This document shows, one piece after another, positions 1 through 22,900 of a DNA stretch of 64,000 nucleotides. Origin of the DNA: Antennarius striatus. Taxonomy: Eukaryota; Chordata; Actinopteri; Lophiiformes; Antennariidae. The stretch spans positions 13,739,501 through 13,803,500 of the forward strand of contig NC_090785.1 of NCBI RefSeq assembly GCF_040054535.1, read 5' to 3'. How positions within the stretch are numbered: the first letter of the stretch is position 1; the number at the start of each line of letters is the position of its first letter. The notes beneath the pieces were generated by a model, which saw only the letters and a program-made list of their open reading frames with translations, searched no databases and was not told where the DNA came from. Made by a program: the position numbers and the translations under genes.

Positions 1-164
1 AAAAAGAGAATATTTGGCTACTTACATTTTAAACCTCTGATACAAATCTTTTGGGCATAAATATTAATTCAGAACAAGATCTATTGCAGCAGACTTCTTA
101 CACTTATCTATTCTTATTTCTGAATGTGTTTCCTGGCTACTGCAGGTATCCTGTCACCTGGCTC

Positions 165-172
165 TATAAATA
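165..172 (+). promoter_or_regulatory. Possible TATA box for the GATD3-like gene
   Basis: TATAAATA stands 125 bp before the ATG at 297. A start of transcription about 30 bp downstream would give a roughly 100-nt unspliced leader, so the gene may have its own promoter here. An upstream exon outside the window is the alternative: a CAG splice-acceptor-like sequence ends at 291. Confidence 0.35.
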
Positions 173-296
173 TTTTATACAGTCATGTACAACAGGTGGC
201 TCAGTAACATTGACTTGACAAATGTGGAATAAACACTGCAGATGACCTACGCCTTGTTTTTCCAATTGTCTTTGTTTTGTGTGCGTCACAGAAACC

Positions 297-1329
297 ATGG
301 TGAAGCGTGTAGCAGTGATTCTCTCAGGCTGTGGAGTTTATGATGGAACAGAGATCCATGAAGCCTCTGCTATTCTCGTCCACTTGAGTCGAGCTGGAGC
401 AAAAGTAAGAGAAGTAAATGTACCTGTTATTGTATTTCAAACGTATTGATTCAGTCCTATCGGCTTTAAATATTAAAAAGGCCTGAGAACGTGCATTTAC
501 AGATGATGGTACAGCTGTAAAAATATTACATGGCTGTATTTTATCACAGGTGCAGATGTTTGCTCTTAATGCAGATCAGATGCATGTGGTAAATCACTGT
601 GAGGGGAAGCCAACAGAAGGGAATAGGAACATCCTGCAGGAAAGTGCCCGCATCGCCAGAGGAGATGTGACTGACTTGGCCAAGTTAGAAGTCAGCGAAT
701 TTGATGCTGTCATCATGCCAGGTTAGAGAAGAGTCTCAGAATTACGCTTTCACTTGTCTTTTATTTTTCAAACACAACATTAGGGTTTATGTCTTTTGCG
801 ATATGAACTCTGTGTTTTGATTCAGGAGGTTTTGGTGTGGCAAAGAACCTGAGTAACTGGGTAGTGAAGAACAAAGACTTCACCATTGAGCCACAGGTAG
901 AGAAGCTCATTACAGCTTTCCACAAAGCTGGGAAGCCACTGGGCATGTGCTGCATCGCCCCCATCCTCGCTGCCAAAGTCTTTCCTGGCTGTGAACTCAC
1001 TGTTGGATCAGATAACGCGTGTGAAAGGTGTGCAAACAATATATCATCACAAGATGTTGAAACGCCTTACCAGACGATGAAGTGTTCTTAATTCACAGCT
1101 CTCGCATTTTGTGTCCTTTCATCCTGTGTCCTTTAGGTGGCCATATGCTCAGACTGTTGGTGTTTTGAAGGAGATGGGCTGCAAACATGTCAACACAGAT
1201 GTGGATGTAGCACATGTCGATGTGAAAAATAAACTGGTCTCCAATTGTGCATTCATGTGCAATGCTCCCATTCATGAAGTCTTTGATGGAATAGGAGTCA
1301 TGGTTAAAGAGACACTAAAGCTGGCTTAA
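297..1329 (+). CDS. gatd3: GATD3/ES1 (ElbB-like) glutamine amidotransferase-like class 1 domain protein, 4 exons
   Basis: Exons are 297-404, 550-721, 826-1027 and 1137-1329 (stop TAA), with GT-AG introns of phase 0, 1 and 2. Together they give 224 residues. The protein opens with the family signature [17 protein letters not shown], then carries the MP-GGFG-AKNLS block across intron 2 (about residues 92-103) and the nucleophile-elbow segment [12 protein letters not shown] (Cys135/Cys136). It ends with the AHVD-KNK and AFMC blocks. Length and order match bacterial ElbB and the core of vertebrate GATD3/ES1, which is mitochondrial in fish and mammals; its chemistry is poorly defined. The ATG lies in a strong Kozak context (A at -3, G at +4). 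No transit peptide is encoded from this start, so either the protein is cytosolic or an upstream exon supplies the leader. The gene converges on the dioxygenase gene, with 585 bp between stop codons. Family call is firm; N-terminus is uncertain. Confidence 0.93.
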
Positions 1330-1653
1330 GAAGTCTCTTATTCTGCATTGGTGTTTGTATTTACTTACTCAACTAGTGTGTAATTCCAACATTTCTCTTC
1401 TTTTTCTGATATATAATTGTATATTAATGATGTGCGAATTTGTCTGATGTTTGATGAGATTTTCAGTAAAATCACTCAAAATTACAATCAACATCATCTT
1501 CTTTATTAAAATCAAACAATAAAAATTAGCAGGAAAATCAGCAGAAAATACTTTTTAATTTTATTTTCATACATCACCAATATTTGATTTCTGAATATAC
1601 AATAAATTGTGTGTCACTTTCCTAGTGTGGATATTTCATATGCAAGAAGACTA

Positions 1654-1697
<44 letters not shown>

Positions 1698-1914
1698 AGT
1701 CCTTGACACAACACATGTAACTCCTTATGAACATCCAAACAGGATTTTATTATTCAGTCTACAGGTAATACACGTTTATACTGTTTAGTACACACTATAT
1801 ATAGGATATATTTTTGACAAGTGATATTATTCATAAAAACTGAGTGGGTATTTAGTCATAGAATGAAATGTCAAAGTGAAGACTACATTAAGCTGTAAAG
1901 AATCAATAAAGCTT
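1330..1914. other. Intergenic space between two convergent 3' ends
   Basis: AT-rich tail-to-tail spacer. AATAAA on + at 1518-1523 and 1601-1606 can end the GATD3-like transcript. AATAAA on - (TTTATT at 1746-1751) can end the dioxygenase transcript. The (TGTC)n tract lies between them. Confidence 0.6.
1654..1697 (+). repeat. (TGTC)n microsatellite
   Basis: About eleven uninterrupted four-base units, between the poly(A) signals of the two convergent genes. Confidence 0.95.
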
Positions 1915-3259
1915 TCATGGGGTTTTGTGGCAGAAGTGATTGAACCAATCGGTTCCACAGGCCAGGCTGGTCGCATTAAATTTTCTGGGTCGATCGGGAT
2001 CCTGTTGGCAATGAAAGAGTAGTGAGGATTAATGAAACTGCCAACTGCATAGAAGCAACTAAACACATGTGTATCTACTGTATGTCTCACCTGTATGGGA
2101 TATGCACAGGTGGGAACATAACGTATCACAAACCCACAGCGCCTCTTCTGAGATGTGTTGGCCTCACTGGCATGGATGAGGAGTCCGTCATGAATCTGCC
2201 AATGAAACGTATTGTCCAAATTAATTCTTTGTGAAAGTGTTTCCTAAAACATGGATGTGACTATCATGTCTGATAAAAGCAACGTGAGCTTACAGACATC
2301 TGGCCAGCTAACAGAGGGCAAAGCACAGCTTCATCAGCCTGCACCAGCTCCTCTGGAATCTCCTGGTTGACTGATAGCATGTTTCCAGGTTGGAGGGCAC
2401 AGCGATGGGGCAACATGCCAGCGCAGTGACTCCCTACAGAACAGAAGAATCCTTCTTATGGTGTTTGTTGGGAGTAAAGAACGGGTTCACATGTAAAAAT
2501 CTCTGCATTTATTAAGCGATGGTTCAAACAAAACTGACTAAAAGCACAAAATTCCTTGAGAAGCAGGACTAGCTGAGGCACCTGGGATGACCTGAAGGGC
2601 ACCGTTCTCTTTCAGCGAGTCATCTAAAGCCAGCCACACAGACAAAACAGGGCCTCCAGCAATACCCCAGTACCTGAGAACAACATTTCTCATTTAGACA
2701 AAACCCAAGCAAAGCAGAAGTACAACAAGATCATTTTTTAGCTACCTCATGTCCTGATGCCAGGCTACGTATGGAAGTCCAGTCTCTCCAGTATTCCCAT
2801 TGGGTTTGAGTGTTGGGTATTTACAGATAAAGCGGGAGTCCAGCAAGATGACATCAGGACCAAGGATGGTTTTGACCACTTGTAAGATTTGAGGATGTGT
2901 GGTCAGGTCCTTCACCCACGAATAGAGAAGGTGAACATTATGGAGGCTGTACTGCGTGTAGTCTTTACCTGGAAACACACATATAGTCCAGACATTCACT
3001 GACAAATGAGAAAAGGCATTTTGTCCTGTTTTATTTCTTAGGAAATGAAAAGTAAGATAGATTAACAAACAAACAAACAAACAACTGCTGGTAAATAGAT
3101 TTTTTCATCCTCTTTCTTCTTCTCACCAAATTCCCTCTCCAGCTCAGAAAAGGCTTCCTGGGCCTCCTTCAGCTCAGTTTCATTCAGTACAGGCAGCGCT
3201 GAGAGGAAACCCTGCTGGTTGTAGATCTCCTGCAGTTTAGCCATGGATGAAGTTGTCAC
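1915..3259 (-). CDS. Phytanoyl-CoA dioxygenase (PhyH) family Fe(II)/2-oxoglutarate oxygenase, 6 exons
   Basis: Exons in transcript order are 3259-3127, 2968-2746, 2673-2582, 2433-2294, 2195-2091 and 2001-1915 (stop TGA). Phases agree throughout and give 259 residues; starting at the second in-frame ATG (3244) gives 254. Exon 2 ends in PYVAWHQDMR, whose His115-x-Asp117 is the iron-binding pair. Exon 5 supplies the distal histidine in IHDGLLIHASEAN (His204). Arg215 follows in KRRCGFVIRY, 11 residues on, as expected for the residue that holds 2-oxoglutarate. Exon 3 carries the double-stranded beta-helix stretch WGIAGGPVLSVWLALDDS and exon 4 the GSH turn. All residues needed for catalysis are present, so an active hydroxylase is likely. 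The substrate cannot be read from sequence; it is closer to the stand-alone PhyH-like proteins than to peroxisomal PHYH, and I see no C-terminal SKL-type signal. A TATA box lies about 640 bp upstream. Confidence 0.87.
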
Positions 3260-3829
3260 TATCAGACTGCTGGCTGTGGATGCCTCAGGCTTTCTACTTC
3301 CAGATATAATGTGGTAAACACAGGAGACTGAAGTAAAAAGAATGGAGTGAGAGAGAGAGATGGTTTAATGTGTTCTGTCTGGTTTCTTTATTCAGGCATT
3401 ATAACAATACCTTGTCTACATGTCTACATCTATCATTTAGCTGCGTAACTCTTAGCATCACCTTATTCCACCTGCTCTTTAAAATCAATATATCACTGCA
3501 GATAAACCTCAAGGCTCGCATAAACAACAGTAGACTGTTGGTAGTCTTCATAACACGATGACGCTAGATCTGTTAAACATCTCTCATCACAGAAAAATAG
3601 TAAAGTAAAAATGGCAAATGAAAAGTGAAAAAAATGTTAAAGTTAAAGTATTTGGTTCACAGTTAAATTACATATATGAAATACATTTAATACATTTAAC
3701 ACATGTTGTGAAAACAGTATACATGACAGAACTTGGCCCTCATATTTGTACTTTTTAATGTAACACCTTATTTATAAAAGAAAAAGCATCGGTTTGAATT
3801 ATAATCATCACAGTAAGTGTCACAATACC

Positions 3830-3905
3830 TGTGAGCTGATCGGCCTCTTTACTCTCTGTGAATCTCCAATCTAGTTACCGCTTCATGTCAACGGTTTATA
3901 TATGC
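3830..3905 (-). promoter_or_regulatory. Probable promoter and 5' UTR exon of the PhyH-family gene
   Basis: On the - strand a TATATAAA box (3895-3902) is followed by about 65 bp ending in CACAG|GTATTG, a good splice donor at 3829/3830. A short non-coding first exon of about 40 nt, spliced to an acceptor between 3335 and 3260, would carry the leader. This is inferred from motif spacing only. Confidence 0.45.
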
Positions 3906-4150
3906 AGTACAGAGCCTCCCTCTGGAAATTCCTCTACCTTTTCTCTACATTGCAGTAATAATAAAGTATTGTTTGTAATTCTATAGACAAAAGAATTAAA
4001 CGCGAAAGGAAAAACCCAGCAATAGGTATGTACTTATAGGAACTGCCTATGCATTTTGTGTGGTGGGGTAACATGAGACCATTTCCTCTTGGGTGCTGAA
4101 ATTCATGTTTCATACCTGCAACTGAAAGATACTACTACTACTACTACTTC

Positions 4151-4227
<77 letters not shown>

Positions 4228-4915
4228 TTATTTTGTCATTATTATTATTATGTACAAACACCAAAAGATTTGTCAAACACACATGCTTTTTCTTTTGTAA
4301 AAATGCTTTATTTTGGTAAATACAGAAGGAAAAAAATATTGTATAAAAACATTTCCAAAAACCCTGTTGACACATGACGCTGTTGTTTAACATTGCAATG
4401 TGTGTCCATTGGGTCAAACATTAACTCAATGAACAAAAATTAAGTCAGATAGAATACATTAAATAGATTTCTTACTTTCAACTCTACTTCACAAAAAACA
4501 TTTTGTCCAGGAAAATAATTCACTGAGGAAACCCCCCAGGCCTAATGACGATGTCTGGTTGTGTGATTTTGTTTCGGTCAGCTCTATTTTCTACCTGTGA
4601 TCATTGGACATATGCATGCATTCCCGCCAACTGTTGGGGAAATCCCACCCATATTTAACTTCCTTGGTGTTCCTTTGTGATGTCAGTGCACACACATTTG
4701 ATCATGTTGTTTTACTTTTGAGAGGAAGGTCTTTTAGAAAAATAGTAAAGCACCAGACATAGAAAGATAATCAATAACTGCAGGTTGCCAACTGCTAGTA
4801 TAAATTAATTTAATTACTGGTGTTCTTTAATAACACAAAAATAATTTTCAAATTATAGTCCTTTAACAAAATGTTGGAGAAAGAGATGTATGAGATATAC
4901 TGTCTATTGTTCATA
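3906..4915. other. Intergenic, AT-rich
   Basis: Between the dioxygenase promoter and the poly(A) signal of the TNIP gene. Apart from the ATT microsatellite I see no gene or recognisable element. Confidence 0.5.
4129..4225 (+). repeat. (ACT)n-(ATT)n trinucleotide microsatellite
   Basis: A short run of ACT units passes into about 25 ATT units. It creates long open frames of poly-Ile and poly-Asn that are not genes. Confidence 0.95.
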
Positions 4916-4921
4916 TTTATT
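4916..4921 (-). terminator. Poly(A) signal of the TNIP-family gene
   Basis: AATAAA on the - strand, about 100 nt past the stop codon at 5021. Confidence 0.5.
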
Positions 4922-5020
4922 TACACAGATTCTGTATTATTTAGAAAATCCCAGTGGACGTAAAACATTACATAAAAATAAATTAAACATATTCATGATA
5001 GTTTCTGTTCTCTCTGAACC

Positions 5021-11259
<6,239 letters not shown>

Positions 11260-11740
11260 GGCTGCCTAAATCTTCAGGAAATGTAGAACTTTAAATCCCT
11301 GCTTTACTGACAAGTTCAAGTTCCTATTTGTAAGGTCTCAGCATGTCAAAGAGAGTAAATGATCTAGTTAGAATTGATGCATCGCAAAAGAGGAAGTAGC
11401 TGAGACCCACAGCCACATGATGCACATTTGTATGAATATAGGAAATGACACAACCAGCTTGTTCGGCTGGGTCAGTCCCTAAAGGGAACTGTCTCACCGA
11501 GTTCATCTCCCAGTCGATCATAAAGCACCCAGCATGTTTACTCAGTTGAAGTGTTGTTCTGCTTTAACATTACCTGGGAAACTCCACTGTGTCTGTGTTA
11601 ATGTGTTTTTGTGTGTGTGTGTCTGTGTTTGTGCTAATGTCTGCATTGACAGACTGTCACCTGTTAACCAAGCGGATGTCTTGTGATTTTTAAATCATCA
11701 ATTCACAAAAAAGCTGATAGCAGTTGAACTGAATTTATAT
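11260..11740. other. Upstream region of the TNIP-family gene
   Basis: It should hold the promoter and any 5' UTR exon. I see no clear TATA box or kB site, and no repeat. Confidence 0.35.
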
Positions 11741-12254
<514 letters not shown>

Positions 12255-12990
12255 ATATGCATAATTTCTGCAAGGTTGTATATAGCCGGTTATGTAATTG
12301 ATAATAATGATGATCCATAAATTTATTCATGACAAATAATAATAGGGTTTGGATGATTGCATTCCCTAGTCTGCTCATTACCGGGACTGAGGGGAAGTGG
12401 GCTGTGGCAGGTTAATGAGGAAATCACATGTTCTTCCAAGGGACAATACAATGAATTAAAATATTTTTGTTAATTATGTTCCTCTTAGTTTGGTTAAAAT
12501 GTCCTTTATTAACACTGAAAATATTAATTTGCCAACCTCACTATAAGTTTCCCAAGTTAAGTTATCCAATTTCACTGCACAGGAAGGTGAGAAATATTTA
12601 CTGCAAGAAGTGAAGCTGCAGGTCGGTAGCAGTTATAAATATTGTTTTCATTCCCTTAGCTTATGTTGACAGCTCAAAGGTAAAAAATGTCATGCACTTT
12701 CATCAGTGAATCTTGTCAGCATCATTAGAGTTTCTCCTTTTCAATGGATATCTACAGGAAATATCCGTTATCTCCAATTCCATTTATATAGCCCAATCTC
12801 ACAAATCACTTGCCTATCCATACTTATCCTGTCATATTTCACCATGCTTATATTTTATGATCAGAAAATAAATAGATGGCTGATGCTCAAAAATAGAGCT
12901 CATTATTTGCATGCAGTCAGTTATTTTCAGGGCTTATCCACATTGGATCAGAACTAGTCAAAGAGGTGAAATCTCACTCACATTAGCTTC
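12255..12990. other. Intergenic, nothing recognised
   Basis: AT-rich sequence with only short frames. Confidence 0.35.
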
Positions 12991-13260
12991 TTTTCACTGG
13001 CTCTCTATAAAATCCAGTGTCATTTAAAACCCCTGTCTTTACATAGATAACCATTAATGGTCTGGCACCAACATAGTCCATACACATACACCAACAGCTC
13101 ATTGTACTCTATTACCAAGGACAATCAATTACTGGATGTCCCTAGAGTCTCTAAAGTAGAACAGGACACCAAGCCTTCACTCATCAGATTCCTCTCCCGT
13201 GAAACCAGCCAGTCCTGGTCCTGGAGTGCCAAGTCAGTCCAAATCCATTTTTGGTTAGTT
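12990..13260 (+). mobile_element. Decayed LINE fragment (L2/Rex1-like C-terminal coding end)
   Basis: The reading near 13045-13075 resembles the INGLAP block, and 13130-13155 reads LLDVPRVSK. Both are recurrent motifs at the C-terminal end of fish L2/Rex1-type LINE proteins. Stops and frame changes interrupt it. Confidence 0.45.
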
Positions 13261-14318
<1,058 letters not shown>

Positions 14319-14613
14319 TTGTAAACTTAGGCTCTGGGGACTTTCTTTAAAAACTTTACTCATTTGCTCATCATCTTCTGGTGTAGTGGAAATGCTCACA
14401 GGCCATATACTATACATGCAACCTTGAAAATATGCAAAAATACAGTTGAAATACTTCGTTATGCTGTCGTACTCTTAAGGGACCTTAAATGTAGAAAATC
14501 CTAGATCAAATGGGAGTAAACTTTTACTAATGTGCACAGAGCTCTGTCAAAATGATTATGGGTGAAAACATGTTATTTGCATGAATTGTGCAACACAGGA
14601 AGCAATGACAGTG

Positions 14614-14614
<1 letters not shown>

Positions 14615-14674
<60 letters not shown>
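14615..14674 (+). repeat. (GA)n microsatellite
   Basis: Thirty pure GA units. Confidence 0.97.
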
Positions 14675-17503
<2,829 letters not shown>

Positions 17504-17595
17504 CGTGTGAAACACCAATGTCTCTGGGCAAAATGTAAAAATAATTCAAAGCTGTAAGATGTTAGTATTTGCATTTTGAGTTGTTCATCCCAGTC

Positions 17596-17724
17596 AGATC
17601 TCAGTGTTGAATAAAGTCAACTGGACTTACTAGATTTAGTCGACCGCTCCCACCGCTCCCACTAAGTTAAATATCTGGAACTCCCCACTGTCCGTTCTGT
17701 TGACTTTATTCAACACAGAGATCT
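17596..17724. repeat. Inverted repeat, 26-bp arms
   Basis: Arms 17596-17621 and 17699-17724 are reverse complements with one mismatch (core GTTGACTTTATTCAACAC). They enclose 77 bp that include the doublet CCCACCGCTCCCAC. The structure could be a remnant of a foldback or MITE-type element. Confidence 0.8.
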
Positions 17725-17879
17725 ACTAGAACCTGGATGACTGCCAATCTTCACAGACATTTTGCACCAGACATACTTGTTGGCATAGAAAAAATAATGA
17801 CCAATATAAGGCAAGCAAGATAAACATTCCAAAGTACAATTAGGAAATACTCCTTAAATTAGCTCTTGTTTAAGAATTT

Positions 17880-19066
17880 TAATCCAGTTATTAATAAATT
17901 TAAAAATAATTATTGAAATCTAAATTTAGAAGTTTTGAACCAAGATTCAAACGTAACCATTACGCCCCCTAACAAATGTAGTCAAGGGGCGTCACCGAAG
18001 TCCCGGCTCTGACTGAGCTGCTCTCAGACGGTAGAGCAGACTGTAGGAGCACCGGTGATTACGTAGAGATACATAAGGAACTTTCAACAATTCTATTAAG
18101 TTTGACTGACTGACTGATCTCAGTATTTACTAACTATTTGGCGTCGGAAATAACCAACTTTAAACTTCTTTGGTCTAAAAAATACCATTGTGCTGTCATC
18201 TGGAATCTAGTGACGGTCCATTCTATTAGTCTGTGGAAACACACGGAGAAATTTGGCATAAAGGTGAATGAAAGACCCTCAAAGCTGAACTTCCAGCCTT
18301 TTCTGAAATTTCAAGAGCAGAGTCACTGCGTTTCTGTTGTGTTGCCTAGATTTGCAAATGTAGTTGATAGCTCTTGGGGTGCGGCGGAGAGCTATCAGGC
18401 TTTCTGTCTGCAGCAACGTGCTGTGAGATTCACGGCGGTGGGACACCGACGTTAAAGTCAGTTCTAGGAGTAAAACAGCGTCACATTTTCCTGTAAATTA
18501 GCAGCCTGACATTAAAAACTAGCCAAAAATTGTTTAGGACACACAGGAGCAAATAGCTGCACCTCACCTCCGACTGGACTACCGATCAATCGAAACAATA
18601 TTTAATTAATAAACGAAGACAGACGTCGGAGCTTAAATATCTGCTTAGAACTTCAGATCAGGAAATAATCCGCTCTGTTCGCACTGACTGCACTTAGTAA
18701 TGAATTTAACCAGTTTTTAATGTCAGGTTTTTTAATATGCGTGTTGACTTCTTTCTAAGATGGCAAAGTGATCAAGTTATCAGGTTTCCTTGAGGCTCAG
18801 AATGGCTAATTGACATAACAATAGGGACCATTCAAAGGTACTAAGCAGTCATGAATGCAATCATGACTGCCTGAGCAGCGCGGCTCTATCTAGTGGACGG
18901 ATTGCGCAACTACAGCCGCTGCAGTTTATCAAATACAATTTATTTTCTTATTGTGTGCGCCTTATAATCCGGTGCGCCTTGTATATGGAATAAATTATAA
19001 AAACAAATTATTAAGGGTGCGCCTTATAGTCCAGTGCACCTTATAGTGCGGAAAATACTGTATATA
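17880..19066. mobile_element. Likely DNA-transposon remnant, right end at about 19066
   Basis: The right end repeats the module GCGCCTTATA..CCGGTGCGCC three times (18958-19055) and finishes AGTGCGGAAAATACTGTAT. This is a sequence type I associate with terminal regions of fish DNA transposons with TA target sites. The inner part (17930-18470) looks non-host but has no intact transposase. The left end was not found. Confidence 0.45.
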
Positions 19067-22000
19067 TCAGTACAGGAAAAGTACAGTGAATTCTCCATTG
19101 CAAATTGTCCACTATCATATTACAACCTTTAATTATATGACTTATGTTTTGGGTTCTTTATTTCTGTTATATTACATTGTTAGTGAATAAGAGGTTGTGT
19201 GAAATTGTTTTCCTTGACAGTGATTGATGATCATAGGTGCAACTGGTTTGTCGTGGAACTTGTCCTACAGAAGAGGAGATGTCTGAGCACACGTTCAGGT
19301 TGCATATTGCTGCTTTCACTTTGAATCATCACCAACAGTCACAAGCAGCCAAAGCTGACTGATCAGCTTTATGCGTTCTCCATGTGGCGTCTCAGTCGCC
19401 GCTGGAGCCTTAATGGCTGTGGTCTTTTACAGGTGGTGCAGATACTAACAGCAGCTGCGTGTTTGTGTCTTCATCTCATCCACTGGGTGATTTATCGACG
19501 ATAATGAGGGATGATATTCTCTTTATTAACACATTTTTAAACATTAATTTTTGTATCTTTATTTAATTAGGAGAAAACCTCATTAAAATTAAAAATCTCT
19601 TTTTTACATGTGCCCTGGCTAAAACAGCAGCAGTAAATAGTTTCAGACAAACAAAGCACAGTCATACACAAATATCATAATACAAAAATATATATAGTCC
19701 ATATGGATCAACGTCTGTAACAATATAAGCAGCAACTATTTCACAGAGTCATCCATATTGGTGAATTAGTCAAAACATCTGCAGATGTGTTTAAATTAAA
19801 TGCAGATTTATAAAATAGAAATCCCTCTTATATCATATACTGTATAATGTGGATCCAAAAATAGCAAAATGGTGTTTTCTTTGGTTGAGTTCAGCATTGG
19901 CATTTTTAAGGTTTATGTCATCTTTCAAAACCCAGTTGTTAATATTTTGTTATGGAAACATAGTCTCCAAAGTCAACCTGTTAAAATAATTAGAAGTGGT
20001 TTCTGTGATTGTTAAATTCACTTAGACTCTGTCAAACTGAGTGTTCCTTAAATGAAACCTTCTTTTGTCGATGCCACACCTCGGCCAGTCATGCATGCAT
20101 GGAATTGTGGAAACCTATACAGTGAATATTCACTGTGGGCTCATTATGTTGGTTTTGTGTGAGAACCACAAGTCTGTGAGACAAATACCTGCTATGGACC
20201 TGTTCTAGTGTATGGGAGCAATATTGCTCCAGTTCCAGACAGTTAACTCCTGCCTTTGCATGCTTCTCATTAACTCAAAGCCAATATGACTATTTATGTG
20301 GGAGTGCTGGGAAATGATAGATGATGATGTGCTGCCTCATAAATATGAAATCCCTGGATCATTAGCTGGATTACATTGAAAGGGAAAGTGCATAATCAGC
20401 CTATGGATGCACTGTAGTCGGGGAGTCATCGATATGATTGCGTCAAGTCACCCTCAGAGTCGGACATGTGAGAAGAGAAAGAGGGAGACACAGTCAGAAG
20501 GCAAGAGGGAGAAAGAGACAAGTCCAAAATGATTCATTCATTAAGGGACAGGGGGTGGGTGAAAGAAATTACAGACTGCCATTTCTTGACTGTGTGCTTA
20601 TGTCGTGGGTCAAAATAGACATATCAGAATAAGTCCGTTGATTCTCCTCACAAAAATCAGGAGGACATCAGGGAATAGGAGGACATACCTGTGTTGTCAT
20701 CACCTCTCACGTTTTTGCCTCCATCTTTTCACGCATCATCCAGCTGAGGCATCAGAGATGCTGGAGGAGCTGCTCCACAGAGCGATGCATCCCTCCAGCC
20801 CGCTGACAGACCAGTCGATGTGTTTAATCAACCAGAGACGCTCCATAGGGAAACAGACTGTGCATCAAAGAAATGCTGATACAATGATTCATCTAATGTC
20901 AAGAGCCATACAAGCCTATATGCTTTGCCTGATTCACGGAGGTCTCTTGCACACAAGCAGTGCCTTGACACAGACAGAGACTAGCTGGATAAGAAGTGAT
21001 AGAGCAGGGAAGGATTGTGTGCAGCTGTTTGATCAATGAGGTGTCCAGACCCTGATACGGTGGCTAGCATTGATGTGAACCTCCTAATAAGGGTTTGGCA
21101 TTTCAAAACCAGACTCAAGTTATTGTAAAATACCTGAAAACAAAGTCTTGATTAACTGGGATCTGCTCAGAAATAAGGTAAAATAATAATCAAGAGAATA
21201 ATCTCAAGATTCCACATACAAAATTTAAATTTTACTATGTACAAGACAGTTTGCAGCTCACCGGATTCAAAATATGAGAAATTACTTCTTTAACACAAGG
21301 GCTCTGTCTGTCTTCCCCCGCATCCCTGAAGGTTCTTAAATATGAACAATGCAGGATGTTCTTTCATTTTTCCTTCACACCTTTTTTTTTGAAGTACTTA
21401 AAGCATTAAAATGCTTCATTATGAAGACACACAGGGTTTACAGGATGAAACATTCAGACACACACACACACATCAAATCATCACCATGCTGTTATACTAG
21501 AGGTCTGCTGTTTATGCAGTGGTTGGTTCGTGGTCCAGATTTCGATGCCTTATCCTGTGCTGCCCTTTAATTATTAGAATATTCCCTAAGAAGATAAACC
21601 TTACTCATTTTTCTCTCTTATAAAGGGAGCAAAAATAGATTTGGGGGTTGGGGAGGTGGTGGGGGGGGGCAATAAGATTAAGTCTTTTTTACATCATCCT
21701 TTTCCATCTCCTCCGAGTCTTCCCACTCCCACAAAAAAAAAGTCTTATGGAGGCGCTGCTGCAGCCCTCAAGGTTTCCACATTGGTCCCATTGCCCCACG
21801 CCCCAGCCCAGCATCGTTAGCTCACCACAGGCTTAATTGGGTTGCGTCTAATAACTGTGGTCTCCAGGGTATGGTCTAATGAATAGAGAATATAATTAAT
21901 GCCACAGTGATGGATATTGGCTCACGGTCCTCAGGCACGAATTGTTCAGCATTCAACTTCTTCACTAACTTATCTCTGCATCCACTCCACTGAGCGACCA

Positions 22001-22900
22001 GAGCATTATTAGCATCGTCTATTCTCTCAGATTTCACCCACAGGACTCTGCTCCAGACAGATTGCTGTCCTGAGAATCTACAGATGCCCAGACCTCCATT
22101 TAAGCAAAGCCCTAAAATTGCCTGTCACTGGTTTGATATTAATCCTATTGTGAATAATGTCGTGAGTGTCTGACCCTCTGCTTTGTGCAGGTCTCACTGT
22201 GAATTCTAAGCTCCTTTGGGATTGACTGGGTGTGATCCAGCTTGTTCATGTGTGTGGTATTGGTGCCATGTCAGCATGTGTCAATGAGGTATCCAGGTGA
22301 ATCCAAGAAGGATAGAGGCTTGACAACCAACTTACTGAGCACAATTACATCATCCATCTAGCTGTCCAACACAAATCACAGGAAGATACACTCAGACCAG
22401 CCCTTGCTCCTCTCTCTCAGTTTCCCATCTGTCTGTCATCTGCCCCACCCTGCTAAGTTCCTTGCTCTTGTGTTACCTGGACACTTTTTGCTTCACAGCG
22501 GCATTACTTTCAGGCTGATACTGGTGTTTCAACTTTTTATAAATTTTGCTAAAGATGAAACGAAAACGTTCTTGTTTTGGAAAAAGAGTCCTCACTTGTA
22601 AACCTGAGGGCTCAAGTTTTTTTGTGGACATTTTGGGAAGGATGATACTATGTGGTGCATTACCACCCTCTTGTGGTACCACACTGCACACTTAACGCCA
22701 CATGTTTGATGGCTTTTGCTTTGAATCTGATAAAATAAAAAAAATTGAGACAGGATAAAGAGCTGGGCGAAGAGTTGGATTTATTTATTTATTTTTGCTG
22801 TGATGCTTCTTTGTTGGGTTAAGCTAGGCAGTTAGATGCTTTGGTATGATTAGAGAGGGAAATAGTATGTGTGCCTGTGTGTGTGTGTATTGAGGCACCA
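19067..22900. other. Intergenic, no gene supported
   Basis: The open frame at 20605-21039 (144 codons) shows no recognised domain and no splice context. Poly(A) and poly(G) runs occur near 21655 and 21735. The non-repetitive stretch at 21840-22180 could be regulatory, but nothing in it is diagnostic. Confidence 0.35.

Noticed and set aside
4103..4417. Poly-Asn/poly-Ile frames
   Set aside because: Translation of the ATT microsatellite.
20605..21039. 144-codon open frame on +
   Set aside because: No recognisable domain, promoter or splice context; probably chance.
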